DNA from: CAMYLY01 sp036397755
GTDB taxonomy: Bacteria > Gemmatimonadota > Gemmatimonadetes > Gemmatimonadales > GWC2-71-9
DNA: 64,000 bases
Direction of reading: 5' to 3'
Assembly: GCA_036397755.1 (NCBI GenBank)
Contig: DASWII010000009.1
Coordinates: 1 to 64,000 of the forward strand
Below are positions 8,359 to 17,323 of the stretch, one piece after another. The stretch's first letter is position 1, and each line of letters begins with the position of its first letter. A model generated the notes under the pieces. The model searched no databases and was not told the DNA's origin. It saw nothing but the letters and a program-made list of their open reading frames with translations. The position numbers and the translations under genes were made by a program.

Positions 8359-9975
8359 ATGTCCGCTGAACAGATGTACTGGCCTCCGTTCCCCCTCGCA
8401 ATCGACCGCGCCACCTACCGCCGTCTCGCGAGCGACCACGTCGGGGTCGTGTCCTTCGAGGGTACCGAGGTCCTCAAGGTCGACCCGAAGGCACTCACGA
8501 TCCTCGCGCGCGAGGCCCTGCGTGACGCGTCGTTCCTGCTGCGGCCGGCGCACCTCGAGCAGGTGGCGGCGATCCTCGACGACCCAGAAGCCAGCGACAA
8601 CGACCGCACTGTCGCCCTCGCGCTGTTGCGGAACGCCGAGGTTGCCGCACGGGGGCAGCTCCCGCTGTGTCAGGACACGGGTACTGCCGCGGTGTTTGCC
8701 AAGAAGGGGCAGCAGGTGTGGACCGGGGGCGACGACGAGGAATACCTCGCCCGCGGGATCTTCGAGACGTTTCAGCGGGAGAACCTCCGATATTCCCAGA
8801 CGCTGCCGCTCGCGATGTACGAGGAGAGGAATTCCGGAACCAACCTGCCGGCGCAAATCGACATCGCGGCGACATCGGGAATGACCTACGAGTTCCTCTT
8901 CGTGGCCAAGGGTGGGGGGTCCGCCAACAAGACATTCCTCTTTCAGGAGACCAAGGCGTTGCTCCGGCCCGATCGCCTCGAGGCGTTCCTCACGGAGAAG
9001 ATGAAACTCCTCGGAACCGCGGCCTGTCCGCCTTACCATCTCGCGTGCGTGATCGGAGGTACGTCGGCGGAGGCGTGCGTCAAGACGGTCAAACTGGCGA
9101 CCACGGGCTACCTCGACGGATTGCCGTCCCGGGGGAACGACCACGGGCAGGCGTTCCGTGATCGCGAACTGGAGGCGCGGTTGCTCGATGCGGCGTTCGC
9201 CACTGGGATCGGCGCGCAGTTCGGCGGGAAGTACTTCGCGCTCGACGTGCGCGTCGTGCGTCTGCCCAGGCATGGGGCGTCGTGCCCCGTCGCCGTCGGG
9301 GTGTCCTGCTCGGCGCACCGAAACGTGAAAGCGCGCATCGATCGTGAGGGACTGTGGATCGAGGAACTGGAGCGGGACCCCGGCCGCCTGATTCCCGAGC
9401 GTTTCCGCCGCCAGGAGGAAGCCGGTGCCGTTGCCGTGGACCTCAACCACCCCATGGCGGAGATTCTGGCGGAACTTTCCAAGCATCCGGTCAAGACGAG
9501 ATTAGCCCTGACCGGGCCGATCGTCGTGGCGCGCGACATCGCGCACGCCAAGATCAAGGAGCGACTCGATGCGGGAGATGGCATGCCCCAGTACCTGAAG
9601 GACCACCCCGTGTACTATGCGGGTCCGGCCAAGACCCCCGAGGGCGTGCCGTCGGGCTCGTTCGGGCCCACGACGGCCGGTCGCATGGATTCGTACGTCG
9701 ATCAATTCCAGTCGTACGGCGGATCGATGGTCATGATCGCCAAGGGGAATCGCAGTCCTCGAGTCCGGGAGGCATGCGCCCGCCACGGCGGGTTCTATCT
9801 CGGATCGATCGGTGGCCCGGCGGCGATCCTCGCGCAGGACCATATCAAGAAGGTGGAGGTGCTCGAGTACCCCGAACTGGGGATGGAGGCCGTCTACAAG
9901 ATCGAGGTGGAGGAGTTCCCGGCGTTCATTCTGATTGACGACAAGGGCAACGACTTCTTCGCGGACCTCGCGTAG
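8359..9975 (+). CDS. fumA: Fumarate hydratase, class I (iron-sulfur)
   Basis: Interconverts fumarate and malate in the TCA cycle in the cytoplasm, using an oxygen-sensitive 4Fe-4S cluster. At 538 residues it matches the length of E. coli FumA/FumB. The cluster cysteines are at 104 (LCQDTG), 230 (HLACVIGG) and 317 (GVSCSAHRN), near the FumA positions 105, 224 and 318. GTNLPAQIDIA and GGGSANKTFL are class I hallmarks. The C-terminal beta domain (about 340-538) contains TGPIVVARDIAHAK, the swivelling domain fused in one-chain enzymes. It ends exactly where the convergent HEAT gene ends, with no intergenic base. Confidence 0.95.
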   Translation: MSAEQMYWPPFPLAIDRATYRRLASDHVGVVSFEGTEVLKVDPKALTILAREALRDASFLLRPAHLEQVAAILDDPEASDNDRTVALALLRNAEVAARGQLPLCQDTGTAAVFAKKGQQVWTGGDDEEYLARGIFETFQRENLRYSQTLPLAMYEERNSGTNLPAQIDIAATSGMTYEFLFVAKGGGSANKTFLFQETKALLRPDRLEAFLTEKMKLLGTAACPPYHLACVIGGTSAEACVKTVKLATTGYLDGLPSRGNDHGQAFRDRELEARLLDAAFATGIGAQFGGKYFALDVRVVRLPRHGASCPVAVGVSCSAHRNVKARIDREGLWIEELERDPGRLIPERFRRQEEAGAVAVDLNHPMAEILAELSKHPVKTRLALTGPIVVARDIAHAKIKERLDAGDGMPQYLKDHPVYYAGPAKTPEGVPSGSFGPTTAGRMDSYVDQFQSYGGSMVMIAKGNRSPRVREACARHGGFYLGSIGGPAAILAQDHIKKVEVLEYPELGMEAVYKIEVEEFPAFILIDDKGNDFFADLA

Positions 9976-11532
9976 TCAAACGTTTGCCCGTCGCATAGCG
10001 AGGTGTGCGGCGTCGCGCACCTCTTTGACGCGGTCGTTCAGCAACCCCTCGAGCGCCGACCGGGCCTGGTCCGTCGCCGCGAGCGCCAGGCCCTCCACCG
10101 CCGCGATGCGGTCGCCTACGGGCCGGCGACCGAGCACGCGCCCACCGGGTTCCGCCGCCTGCCGGAGCGCGTCCACCGCGTCTGGCGTGGCGATGCGGCC
10201 CAGGGCGCGATAGTACTCGGCGCGAACGTCGCCGGACTCCTCCTTCTCCGCGGCCGTGAACAACGGCATCGCCAAGGAGCTGTGACCGCGGCCACCGACC
10301 TCGGAGAACACGGCGACGCGCACGCTGGTGTCAGGATCGTCCAGCACCTTGCGGAGATGCGGAACCGTGGGCGGTGTGCCGATCTTGGCGAGCGCCACCC
10401 CGACCGACCGGCGCACGCGCGCGTCATCGTGCCCGATCGCGCGTCCGAGCGCCGGCACGGCCTCCTGGATCCGCAGTTCACCGGCCAAGTCGGCCATGTT
10501 GCGCACGACGTACCACTGTCCGTGCGACAGCATGCCGGCCACCGCCTCGGTCCCTTCTTCCACATCGCGCAACACGTTCAGATACGCCTTGCGCTCGGCA
10601 TAGGTTTGCGCTTGCACCAACCGGTCGATGAGGATCTTGGTCCCGGGCTTGCCCGCACGACGGAGGATGGTCTGGACATCTGTGGCGTACAGTTCGTCGA
10701 GCAGGTAGCCGGCAAACTTGTCCAGATGCTGGTCCACAAGGAGCCGCCGCAACGCCACCGTGAACGCGCGCCTGCCGTCGTCGGTCTTCGCCTCGAGCTC
10801 CTTCCGAACCAGCGCCGCGACCCCGTCCACAGCCTGGTCAACTCGGCCCGCGTCGAGCGCCTTGACGACGGTGCCCTGCACGGTATCCAACTGCCGCCGC
10901 AACAATTCCGGCTCGGCATCCGCGTGCAGCTGGCTGATCGCTTCCGACAAAGTGTGGGCCGCCGAAAGCAGCACCCGGAGCGTATCGTCGTACGCCGCGC
11001 CGGACGATTGCGTCACGAGGCCCAGGTCGCGCCGCGCGGGTGGCGCCGGCGGGCGGGGCATGTCGACTTCGCTGCCGCCGATCGCCTGGAGCGCTTCGGT
11101 GACGCGGAGGCCGCGCTCATGCACCGCGGCCTGCTCGGCCTGCACGGTCATGACGGAGACGCCGGTCGCGCCGGATTGCAGCAGCCGGTCGCTGACCTCG
11201 AGATGTCCCGGGTAGCCCGCCGGGTCGTGCGCAATCGTCCGAATCAGTCCGAGGAAGTCCATGGCGGATGCACCGTGTGCGATCCGCATCTCGGAAAGGC
11301 CGTGCGCCTGCATCTGGGCGCTGACAAGCCCTGAGAACGGCGTGTCGGATCCGACGACGATGCCCTCGACCTTGAGGATGCCGCCATCCTGGCGCACAGT
11401 GACGCTGCGCGCCCGTGCCGCGTCGACCAGGCTGCGCAGGGTCGCCTTGTGGTCTTCGTCTGGGTCCGGAGACCGCCGCACAAGATCGATGAGACGGCCG
11501 AGCAGGAGGATGAGGCGATCGGCATCACGCAT
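9976..11532 (-). CDS. HEAT-repeat protein
   Basis: 518 residues from ATG 11532. The N-terminal third is a mixed region with no recognised domain (GGILKVEGIVVGSDTPFSG near 50). Residues about 330-518 are tandem HEAT repeats with the typical AVPALGRAIGHDDARVRRS / TVPHLRKVLDDPDTSVRVA pattern, ending in LLNDRVKEVRDAAHLAMRR. Such repeats form a superhelical protein-binding surface; no enzyme motif is present. I chose ATG 11532 over TTG 11541 because a TAACAT -10 ends 8 bases before it. It is divergent from the small membrane protein at 11628. The partner is unknown. Confidence 0.83.
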   Translation of the reverse strand: MRDADRLILLLGRLIDLVRRSPDPDEDHKATLRSLVDAARARSVTVRQDGGILKVEGIVVGSDTPFSGLVSAQMQAHGLSEMRIAHGASAMDFLGLIRTIAHDPAGYPGHLEVSDRLLQSGATGVSVMTVQAEQAAVHERGLRVTEALQAIGGSEVDMPRPPAPPARRDLGLVTQSSGAAYDDTLRVLLSAAHTLSEAISQLHADAEPELLRRQLDTVQGTVVKALDAGRVDQAVDGVAALVRKELEAKTDDGRRAFTVALRRLLVDQHLDKFAGYLLDELYATDVQTILRRAGKPGTKILIDRLVQAQTYAERKAYLNVLRDVEEGTEAVAGMLSHGQWYVVRNMADLAGELRIQEAVPALGRAIGHDDARVRRSVGVALAKIGTPPTVPHLRKVLDDPDTSVRVAVFSEVGGRGHSSLAMPLFTAAEKEESGDVRAEYYRALGRIATPDAVDALRQAAEPGGRVLGRRPVGDRIAAVEGLALAATDQARSALEGLLNDRVKEVRDAAHLAMRRANV

Positions 11533-11540
11533 AGGCGGCA

Positions 11541-11546
11541 ATGTTA
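11541..11546 (-). promoter_or_regulatory. Probable -10 element of the HEAT-repeat gene
   Basis: TAACAT on the minus strand ends 8 bases before the ATG at 11532. No strong -35 is seen. It fits the leaderless pattern. Confidence 0.4.
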
Positions 11547-11614
11547 CCTTCGACTACGGTTGCCCGCCAGCAAAGGGGCCCATGGCGTTGGGTGGCGGGC
11601 CGCGGCGCGGTGGC

Positions 11615-11620
11615 TACCTT
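11615..11620 (+). promoter_or_regulatory. Probable -10 element of the small membrane protein gene
   Basis: TACCTT ends 7 bases before the ATG at 11628, with a GC-only surround. The -35 is not evident. Confidence 0.35.
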
Positions 11621-11627
11621 GCATCGC

Positions 11628-11945
11628 ATGGACTGGCTTCCCGGATCCGGGGTCTTTCGCGACCATACGCTCGCGTTCTGGGTCAATCTGATCGTGGGCA
11701 GCGTGCTCGGGTACGTGGTGGGGCGCATTCGGGCCTCCGGAACTCAGTTCGAGGACAACCGGGTGGTCGCGCTGCTCAGCACGACGGCCGGCGCCGTCCT
11801 CGGCGTGACGATCTTCGCATTCTTCGGGCTGTTTGTACTGTTGATGAACTTCCGACGCGGATCGACCGGAGCGGTGCAGGTGATGACGCTTAGCTTGTTG
11901 GCGCAGGCCGTGGTGTCCGTCGTGTTCGTGTGGCGGCGGCGCTGA
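11628..11945 (+). CDS. Small integral membrane protein, unknown
   Basis: 105 residues with three hydrophobic segments: about 15-35 (WVNLIVGSVLGYVVG), 47-72 (VVALLSTTAGAVLGVTIFAFFGLF) and 82-102, ending in a basic RRR tail. I see no motif and no name. The ATG at 11628 is preferred to an open extension back to 11541, which is Arg-rich and would overlap the divergent promoter. The next gene starts 40 bases downstream behind its own Shine-Dalgarno, so the two may share a transcript. Confidence 0.65.
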   Translation: MDWLPGSGVFRDHTLAFWVNLIVGSVLGYVVGRIRASGTQFEDNRVVALLSTTAGAVLGVTIFAFFGLFVLLMNFRRGSTGAVQVMTLSLLAQAVVSVVFVWRRR

Positions 11946-11984
11946 CGGGCGGACTCGAATCTCGAAGCTTGTGAGGAGGGACTG

Positions 11985-12398
11985 TTGCGGCGAAGAGACG
12001 TGCACCAACGTGTTCGGTTGACCGATTGCACCTTTGAGCGCACCGGCGAGGGCGAGCGGTACGCCCGCGTTGTGTTGGCGTGGGGTTCCGGGGAGGAATT
12101 CGTCGGTGAAGCGACCGCCGACGCTTCCGCACAGGGCGCACTCCGCGCGGCAGCGGAAGCCACGGCGGCGGCGCTCGTGCATGCCTCGGAGGGTCGCGTG
12201 CAGCTTGACGTGCTGGCGGTTAAGGCCGTCGAGGGGTACGACACGATCGTGGTCGTGGTGTCGCTCCAGAGTGAGTCCTCCGGGATCGTCGAGCGCTTGG
12301 TCGGGTCGTGCCTCATCAGGGGGCAGCCCGACCGCGGCGCCGTTCTGGCCGTGCTCAGCGGCACCAACCGGCTCTTCGGCAAGGTCGTGAACGGCTGA
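11985..12398 (+). CDS. Small alpha/beta protein of unknown function, TTG start
   Basis: 137 residues. A strong Shine-Dalgarno (GAGGAGGG, 11972-11979) sits 5 bases before TTG 11985, which decides an otherwise unlikely start. The pattern is strand-strand-helix-strand-strand-helix: a twisted sheet (VRLTDCTFERTGEGERYARV), a long Ala-rich helix (ASAQGALRAAAEATAAALVH), then two very regular strands (VQLDVLAVKAVE, DTIVVVVSLQSE) and a last helix (AVLAVLSGTNRLFG). No catalytic motif, signal or TM is present. It resembles an unnamed small ligand-binding or dimerisation domain I associate with other bacterial regulators, but that is only an impression. The neighbour on the other strand is a universal stress protein. 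Confidence 0.7.
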   Translation: MRRRDVHQRVRLTDCTFERTGEGERYARVVLAWGSGEEFVGEATADASAQGALRAAAEATAAALVHASEGRVQLDVLAVKAVEGYDTIVVVVSLQSESSGIVERLVGSCLIRGQPDRGAVLAVLSGTNRLFGKVVNG

Positions 12399-12407
12399 GA
12401 CGGGGGG

Positions 12408-12821
12408 CTACCGCACCACCAGGACCGGGCACGGCGCCAGGATCGCGACCTGATGGCTGATCGTCATCCACGATGACGCTGGGTGGTCCGGGTCCATGCG
12501 GTGGCTACCCACCACCAGAAGATCGTGGTCACCCTCGACGGCGAACTGCACGATCTCAGGGACGCGTTTTCCATACCGGACATGCTGAATCGGCGATAGG
12601 TCGGCCTCGCGCAGTCGCTCGACGAACGCCTGGAGCTTCGCGTGCGCTTTGACCTCGAGTTCGGCGTAGAACTCCTCGAGTTCCTCCATCGGGGCGTCGA
12701 GCAACTCGATCACATGGAGCAACGTGATACGGCCGGAGGCCTGCAGGACGCCCACGGCGACCTCGACGGCCCGCTCGCTCCTGGGGGTGAAGTCCACCGG
12801 CACGAGGACGTTCGAGAACAT
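12408..12821 (-). CDS. Universal stress protein (UspA family)
   Basis: 137-residue single-domain Usp. It opens with the family's FSNVLVPVDFTPRSERAVEVA and contains ITLLHVIE and the C-terminal nucleotide-loop area DLLVVGSHR ... APCPVLVV. The usual G-2x-G-9x-G(S/T) ATP-binding loop is degenerate (SHRMDPDHPASSWMTIS), so ATP binding is doubtful. A GGAGGA Shine-Dalgarno 8 bases before ATG 12821 fixes the start; a longer frame to 12893 lacks similarity. It is cytoplasmic and presumably stress-responsive. It ends 10 bases from a convergent gene. Confidence 0.88.
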   Translation of the reverse strand: MFSNVLVPVDFTPRSERAVEVAVGVLQASGRITLLHVIELLDAPMEELEEFYAELEVKAHAKLQAFVERLREADLSPIQHVRYGKRVPEIVQFAVEGDHDLLVVGSHRMDPDHPASSWMTISHQVAILAPCPVLVVR

Positions 12822-12906
12822 GGCAGGTATCCTCCGTGGAGACGCGACGGCGACCTCGAACCCGCCGTCCGAGGTCGCCGTTCGTGGAACCAACTCCCGA
12901 TCTGAC

Positions 12907-13320
12907 CTACTCGCCGGCGCGTAGCTTCAACTCGATGTTGGACAAGATCGTATTCGAATAGTCCCCCCGCGCGGTCACATTGATGGAGACCTTGCGTTTG
13001 CTGTAGACCCGAACGGTGGTGGAGTTCTCCGCTTCCCGCACCACCACCAGCCTGACGATCTCGCCCCAACTCCACGCGGATGTCGTGGCTTTGGTCATGA
13101 TCATGTACGTGTTGTCATCCACCTGGGTGGCGCTTTCGATCCGTAGACCGGATTCGACCGCCGCTTCGCGTGCAGCGTCCAGGGTCCGATCGAAGTCGGC
13201 TTCGAACGTCCGGCCGACGCCCGCATGAAGCGGCGCATTCTGTACACCGCCCTGCGATGAGCACCCCGCGGCCACCGCGAGCATCACAGGGATCGTCATG
13301 ATTCCAAGGCGCAGTCGCAT
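12907..13320 (-). CDS. Small predicted lipoprotein
   Basis: 137 residues with a signal peptide ending in lipobox LAVAAGC (Cys20), so likely a lipid-anchored outer- or inner-membrane protein. The mature part (about 40-135) is one compact alpha/beta domain: an amphipathic helix (FDRTLDAAREAAVESG) and several strands (IVRLVVVREAENSTTVRVYSKRK). This is the layout of small DUF3568-like lipoproteins, a tentative match. A near-perfect GAGGAG lies just before ATG 13320 (GTG 13323 is possible). It is 85 bases upstream of the Usp gene on the same strand. Function unknown. Confidence 0.8.
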   Translation of the reverse strand: MRLRLGIMTIPVMLAVAAGCSSQGGVQNAPLHAGVGRTFEADFDRTLDAAREAAVESGLRIESATQVDDNTYMIMTKATTSAWSWGEIVRLVVVREAENSTTVRVYSKRKVSINVTARGDYSNTILSNIELKLRAGE

Positions 13321-13323
13321 CAC

Positions 13324-13827
13324 TCCTCCTCACCAAAGCCGTTTCGTTCGGGTCTATGCGCGTACCGGGTCACGCGCGCCTCCTGGTCCGCTCAATGTTC
13401 TCCGATCCGCAGCAATGTGTCAACGGCGCGTGAGGTGCGTCACGGAGGGCACGCCACTCGCGTGTGGCCCGGACGCAACGGATCCCACGACCCGTGTACC
13501 AGGTGTCGGGCCGGACGGGGCGCGGTCCATGTTTTGCGTCATGGGGACGGCACTCTACACTCGTTGGGGTGCCATGCCCTGGTGCTCGAAATGTGTGCTG
13601 GATCACGACGACCCGTGTCTCGACGAGCGGCGTCGGCGTACCGTCTTGGGAGCGCTGGGGGAGTTCGGTGCGCGGCACGGCAGCGGCGGCTCTTACGGGG
13701 CTGATGCCGCGGGTCCGTGGACCGCTCACGGGCGATACGAACTCCCCCGGCCTCCCGCCAACGCGCCGGTGAAGCGGACGTGTCCCGCACGCGGGGCCGG
13801 CGTGCGTTCGCGGGGGCGGAAGGTGGG
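13324..13827. other. About 500 bp without a convincing gene
   Basis: Open frames exist here on both strands, but all are Arg/Pro/Gly-rich with no domain, no Shine-Dalgarno and poor GC periodicity. The only structure I see is a 7-bp perfect inverted repeat at 13786-13792/13800-13806. It could be a decayed gene or a long regulatory region. Confidence 0.5.
13786..13806 (+). repeat. Short inverted repeat
   Basis: CGCACGC and GCGTGCG flank a 7-base GC-rich loop. It is not followed by a T-tract, so it is unlikely to be an intrinsic terminator. It lies about 20 bases upstream of the CPBP promoter. Confidence 0.4.
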
Positions 13828-13856
13828 CTGACGCGCCTCGGGACGGTGATTACCGT
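13828..13856 (+). promoter_or_regulatory. Promoter of the CPBP protease gene
   Basis: -35 CTGACG, 17-base spacer, -10 TACCGT. The ATG at 13863 lies 6 bases after the -10, which predicts a leaderless transcript. Confidence 0.55.
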
Positions 13857-13862
13857 TCCCCC

Positions 13863-14459
13863 ATGGACCCCCCGGCGCCAGCGGCCAACTCCGTCGTTCG
13901 TCCCGCGATTCTCTTCGAAGCCGGGCTGATTCTGGTCGCGGCGCTCCTGGACCGCTGGCTGGAGACCCGAGCCGTCGTGCTCCTGCGCTTCGACCTCCGA
14001 TTTGTGGCGCTCGGTATGCTCTCCGCGATCCCCCCGCTTGCCGTGTTCTGGGGGCTCGTACGCTCGCGCCTGCGTCTGTTCGCCGACCTGCGAGCGGCTG
14101 CGGTGGGGCGCGTGATCCCGCTGTTCCGGGGTGCGTCGCTTGGCGAACTGGCGCTGCTGGCATTGGCCGCGGGCGTCGGGGAGGAACTGCTCTTCCGTGG
14201 TGTGCTCCAGACGGCGCTTATCGGCTGGATGGGGGGAACGGTCCCGGGTCTCGTGGCGTCGGCCGCGCTCTTCGGGGCCGCGCACGTCGTGACGCGGACC
14301 TATGCCGTACTCGCCGCTATGGTTGGCGTCTATCTGGGTGTGCTGGTGCTGCTGACCGGCTCGGTCATTCCGGCGATGGTGGCTCACGCAGGATACGATT
14401 TCATCGCGCTCGTGCTGCTGCTGCGTGAGATCGAGGCGCGCTCCCGCGCGGGCGAGTAG
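13863..14459 (+). CDS. CPBP family intramembrane metalloprotease
   Basis: 198-residue polytopic membrane protein of the Abi/CAAX-prenyl-protease-like (CPBP) family. The three motif groups are present: EEXXXR as E107-E108 to R112 (GVGEELLFRGVLQ), the second-motif histidine H141 (LFGAAHVV) and H175 (MVAHAGYDF). Glutamate-activated water plus the histidines makes it a probable intramembrane endopeptidase; the substrate is unknown. About five to six helices. It starts at the first ATG after a recognisable promoter and has no Shine-Dalgarno. Confidence 0.88.
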   Translation: MDPPAPAANSVVRPAILFEAGLILVAALLDRWLETRAVVLLRFDLRFVALGMLSAIPPLAVFWGLVRSRLRLFADLRAAAVGRVIPLFRGASLGELALLALAAGVGEELLFRGVLQTALIGWMGGTVPGLVASAALFGAAHVVTRTYAVLAAMVGVYLGVLVLLTGSVIPAMVAHAGYDFIALVLLLREIEARSRAGE

Positions 14460-14506
14460 ATTGGACACACGTGAGTGATCCTGACTTCATGAGAGAGACA
14501 CCGACC

Positions 14507-17290
14507 ATGCGATTCGATTCCGCGCGGTGGGCGCGCCCCTCGCGCATCGTCCCATTGCTGATAGTGACGGTGGCGTCCGCCAGCGTCGCGGCGGTGCGGG
14601 CCCAGACCGTCTCGGCGCCGCGCGCGGCGCTGGGGTTCGCCATCGGCGAGGATCACCACCTCGCGACGTACACCCAACTGATGCGCTATTGGGAGCAGCT
14701 GGCGGCCGAATCGCCCCGCATGGTGCTCGACACGATCGGACGCACGGCGGAAGGACGCCCGCAGCTCATGGCGATTCTGACGTCTCCCGAGAATCACCGC
14801 CGGCTCGACGAGTACCGGACCGTCGCGCGTCGGTTGGCCCTGGCGGACGGGGTGAGTGAAGCGGAGGCCCGCGCGCTGGCGGCGCGCGGCAAGGCAATCG
14901 TCTGGATCGACGGCGGGCTGCACGCCACGGAAGTCTTGGGCGCGCACCAGTTGATGGAGCTGGTCTATCAGATGACGAGCATGAACGACGCCGAAACGAC
15001 CAGGATCCTCGACGACGTCATCATCCTGGCCGTGCACGCCAACCCTGACGGGATGGAATTGGTCTCGGAGTGGTACATGCGCGAGCCCGAACCCACGAAG
15101 CGGTCGACGAGCAACATCCCGCGGTTGTACCAGAAGTACATCGGTCACGACAACAACCGGGACTTCTATATGGTGACCCAACCCGAGACGGAGAACATGG
15201 CTCGGGCACAGTACATCGAATGGTTCCCTCAAATCGTCTACAATCACCATCAGACCGGACCGGAGGGCGCGGTGCTCTTCGCACCACCGTTCCGCGACCC
15301 GTTCAACTACAACTTCGACCCGCTCGTCCCGTTGGGAATCGACGCGGTCGGGGCTGCGATGCACAGTCGGTTTGTGGCCGAAGGGAAGGGCGGGGCGACG
15401 ATGCGGTCGGGTGCGAGTTACTCCACGTGGTGGAACGGGGGGCTGCGCACCACCGCCTATTTCCACAACATGATTGGCCTGCTGACCGAGACCATTGGAA
15501 ACCCGACGCCAATGGAGATTCCGTTCGTGCTCGAACGGCAACTGCCCAGCGGGAACCTGCCATTGCCCATCGAGCCGCAACGGTGGCAATTCCGGCAGTC
15601 GATCGACTACTCGATTTCGGCGAACCGCGCGGTATTGGACTACGCGTCCCGCTACCGTGAGACGCTGCTCTTCAACATCTACCGGATGGGGCGCAACGCC
15701 ATCGAGCGTGGCAGTCGCGACCACTGGACGATCCACCCCGCGGCCATCGAAGCGGTCCGGGCCCGGGGCGGCAGCGCAGTGAATCAGCCTGCGTCCTCTT
15801 GGCGACCGCGCGCGCTCCCCACCGAGCGATTCGCGGAACTGCGCCGCCCGGAGGATCGAGACCCACGAGGGTTCATCCTGTCGGCCGACCAACCGGACTT
15901 TCCGACGGCGGTCAAGTTCGTCAATGCGCTCGTCAAGACGGGCGTGGCCGTGCATCGCGCGACCGCGCCGTTCGAGGTCGGTGGCACGCGCTATCCGGAG
16001 GGATCGCTGGTCGTGCGGTCGGACCAGGCATTCCGCGCGCACGTGCTCGACATGTTCGAGCCGCAGGACCATCCGAACGACTTCGCGTATCCTGGAGGAC
16101 CGCCCCTCCCGCCGTACGACAACGCGGGATGGACGTTGGCCTTTCAGATGGGCATCGAGTTCGACAGGATCCTCGAGGGATTCGAGGGGCCGTTTGCGCG
16201 AATCGAGGGTTTCGCGTCCGTACCCGCCGAAACAATTGTCGGCTCAGGGACCGCCGGGTACGTCCTGAGCCACCGACAGAACGACGCCGTCGTGATTGCG
16301 AATCGGGTGCTGCGCGCGGGTGGCCGAGTGTTCTGGCTGATGGAACCGACCACCATCGACGGCACCCGGGTGGATCGGGGTGCCATCTTCGTGCCGTCCG
16401 ACGGAGTGTCGCGTGCGCAGATGGCAGCATGGGTCGGCGCACTCGGCGTAACGGCGCGGGCGGTGGCGCGCCTGCCGTCGGTCGGAGCTCTGGCGATCCG
16501 GCCCGCCCGCGTGGCGCTGTGGGATCGCTACGGTGGATCCATGACTTCAGGGTGGACGCGCTGGTTGCTGGAGCAGTTCGAGTTCCCGTTTGAGGTCGTG
16601 TACCCGCGGAGCCTGAACGAGAGTGACCTGTCGCGGTTTGACGTGATCGTGCTCCCTGACGGTGCCTTGTCGTCACGTGAAGGCGGCAGGTCGAGCGGGC
16701 GCGTCGCGGCCGAGTCGATTCCCGCGGAGTTCCGCGAGCGGCTGGGCGCACTGACGAAAGACGAAACGGTGCCGCGGTTGCGCGCGTTCGTCGAACGGGG
16801 CGGCTCGTTGCTGGCGATCGGGAGTTCGGCCGATCCGAGTCTCTGGACGGGGCTGCCGGTGGCGGACCATCTCGTGGATGAGAGCGGGAATGCGTTGCGG
16901 GGCGAGCAGTACTACGTGCCCGGATCGGTGCTGCGGGTGACCGTGGACACGACGCAACCCATCGCGTTCGGTCTCACGCGCGAACTTGACGTGCTGTTCG
17001 ACAACAGCCCGGTATTCCGCGAGACCTCGGACGCACCGGGCGTCGAAGCGATCGCACGGTTCACGACCGATCGCCCGTTGCGCAGCGGGTGGGCATGGGG
17101 ACAAGAACACCTCGAAGGCGGCATCGCGGCGTTGCGCGCCCGCCTTGGGCGAGGCACGCTGTACTTGTTCGGGCCCGAAGTGCTGTACCGGGGCCAGCCG
17201 CACGGCAGTTTCAAGCTGTTCTTCAACGGCATTCATCTCGCCCGAGCCGACACGACGCGGCTTGGGGGCCAGCCGGTCGGGGGTCAATAG
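14507..17290 (+). CDS. Secreted M14-family zinc carboxypeptidase-like protein
   Basis: 927 residues from ATG 14507. A signal peptide (about 1-32, ending AAVRAQ) is followed by an M14 domain (about 45-390) with zinc ligands H139/E142 in GLHATE and H247 in VYNHHQTGP. A probable catalytic Glu lies in GLLTETIGNP. The C-terminal half (about 440-920) is an accessory region, part of it (RVALWDRYGGSMTSGWTRWLLEQ) resembling a glutamine-amidotransferase-like fold. Large secreted M14 proteins of this type are often multiplied in Gemmatimonadota. An in-frame GTG at 14471, 8 bases after a TAGATT box, is an alternative leaderless start that would add 12 residues before the signal peptide. Confidence 0.88.
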   Translation: MRFDSARWARPSRIVPLLIVTVASASVAAVRAQTVSAPRAALGFAIGEDHHLATYTQLMRYWEQLAAESPRMVLDTIGRTAEGRPQLMAILTSPENHRRLDEYRTVARRLALADGVSEAEARALAARGKAIVWIDGGLHATEVLGAHQLMELVYQMTSMNDAETTRILDDVIILAVHANPDGMELVSEWYMREPEPTKRSTSNIPRLYQKYIGHDNNRDFYMVTQPETENMARAQYIEWFPQIVYNHHQTGPEGAVLFAPPFRDPFNYNFDPLVPLGIDAVGAAMHSRFVAEGKGGATMRSGASYSTWWNGGLRTTAYFHNMIGLLTETIGNPTPMEIPFVLERQLPSGNLPLPIEPQRWQFRQSIDYSISANRAVLDYASRYRETLLFNIYRMGRNAIERGSRDHWTIHPAAIEAVRARGGSAVNQPASSWRPRALPTERFAELRRPEDRDPRGFILSADQPDFPTAVKFVNALVKTGVAVHRATAPFEVGGTRYPEGSLVVRSDQAFRAHVLDMFEPQDHPNDFAYPGGPPLPPYDNAGWTLAFQMGIEFDRILEGFEGPFARIEGFASVPAETIVGSGTAGYVLSHRQNDAVVIANRVLRAGGRVFWLMEPTTIDGTRVDRGAIFVPSDGVSRAQMAAWVGALGVTARAVARLPSVGALAIRPARVALWDRYGGSMTSGWTRWLLEQFEFPFEVVYPRSLNESDLSRFDVIVLPDGALSSREGGRSSGRVAAESIPAEFRERLGALTKDETVPRLRAFVERGGSLLAIGSSADPSLWTGLPVADHLVDESGNALRGEQYYVPGSVLRVTVDTTQPIAFGLTRELDVLFDNSPVFRETSDAPGVEAIARFTTDRPLRSGWAWGQEHLEGGIAALRARLGRGTLYLFGPEVLYRGQPHGSFKLFFNGIHLARADTTRLGGQPVGGQ

Positions 17291-17323
17291 TGCGCGTGGT
17301 GACGCCGGCGGGCGGCTGCTGAC

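Noticed and set aside
13298..13831. A 177-codon plus-strand frame in the gene-free stretch
   Set aside because: It starts inside the lipoprotein gene on the other strand, has no Shine-Dalgarno, and its product is low-complexity Arg/Pro/Gly with no recognisable structure.
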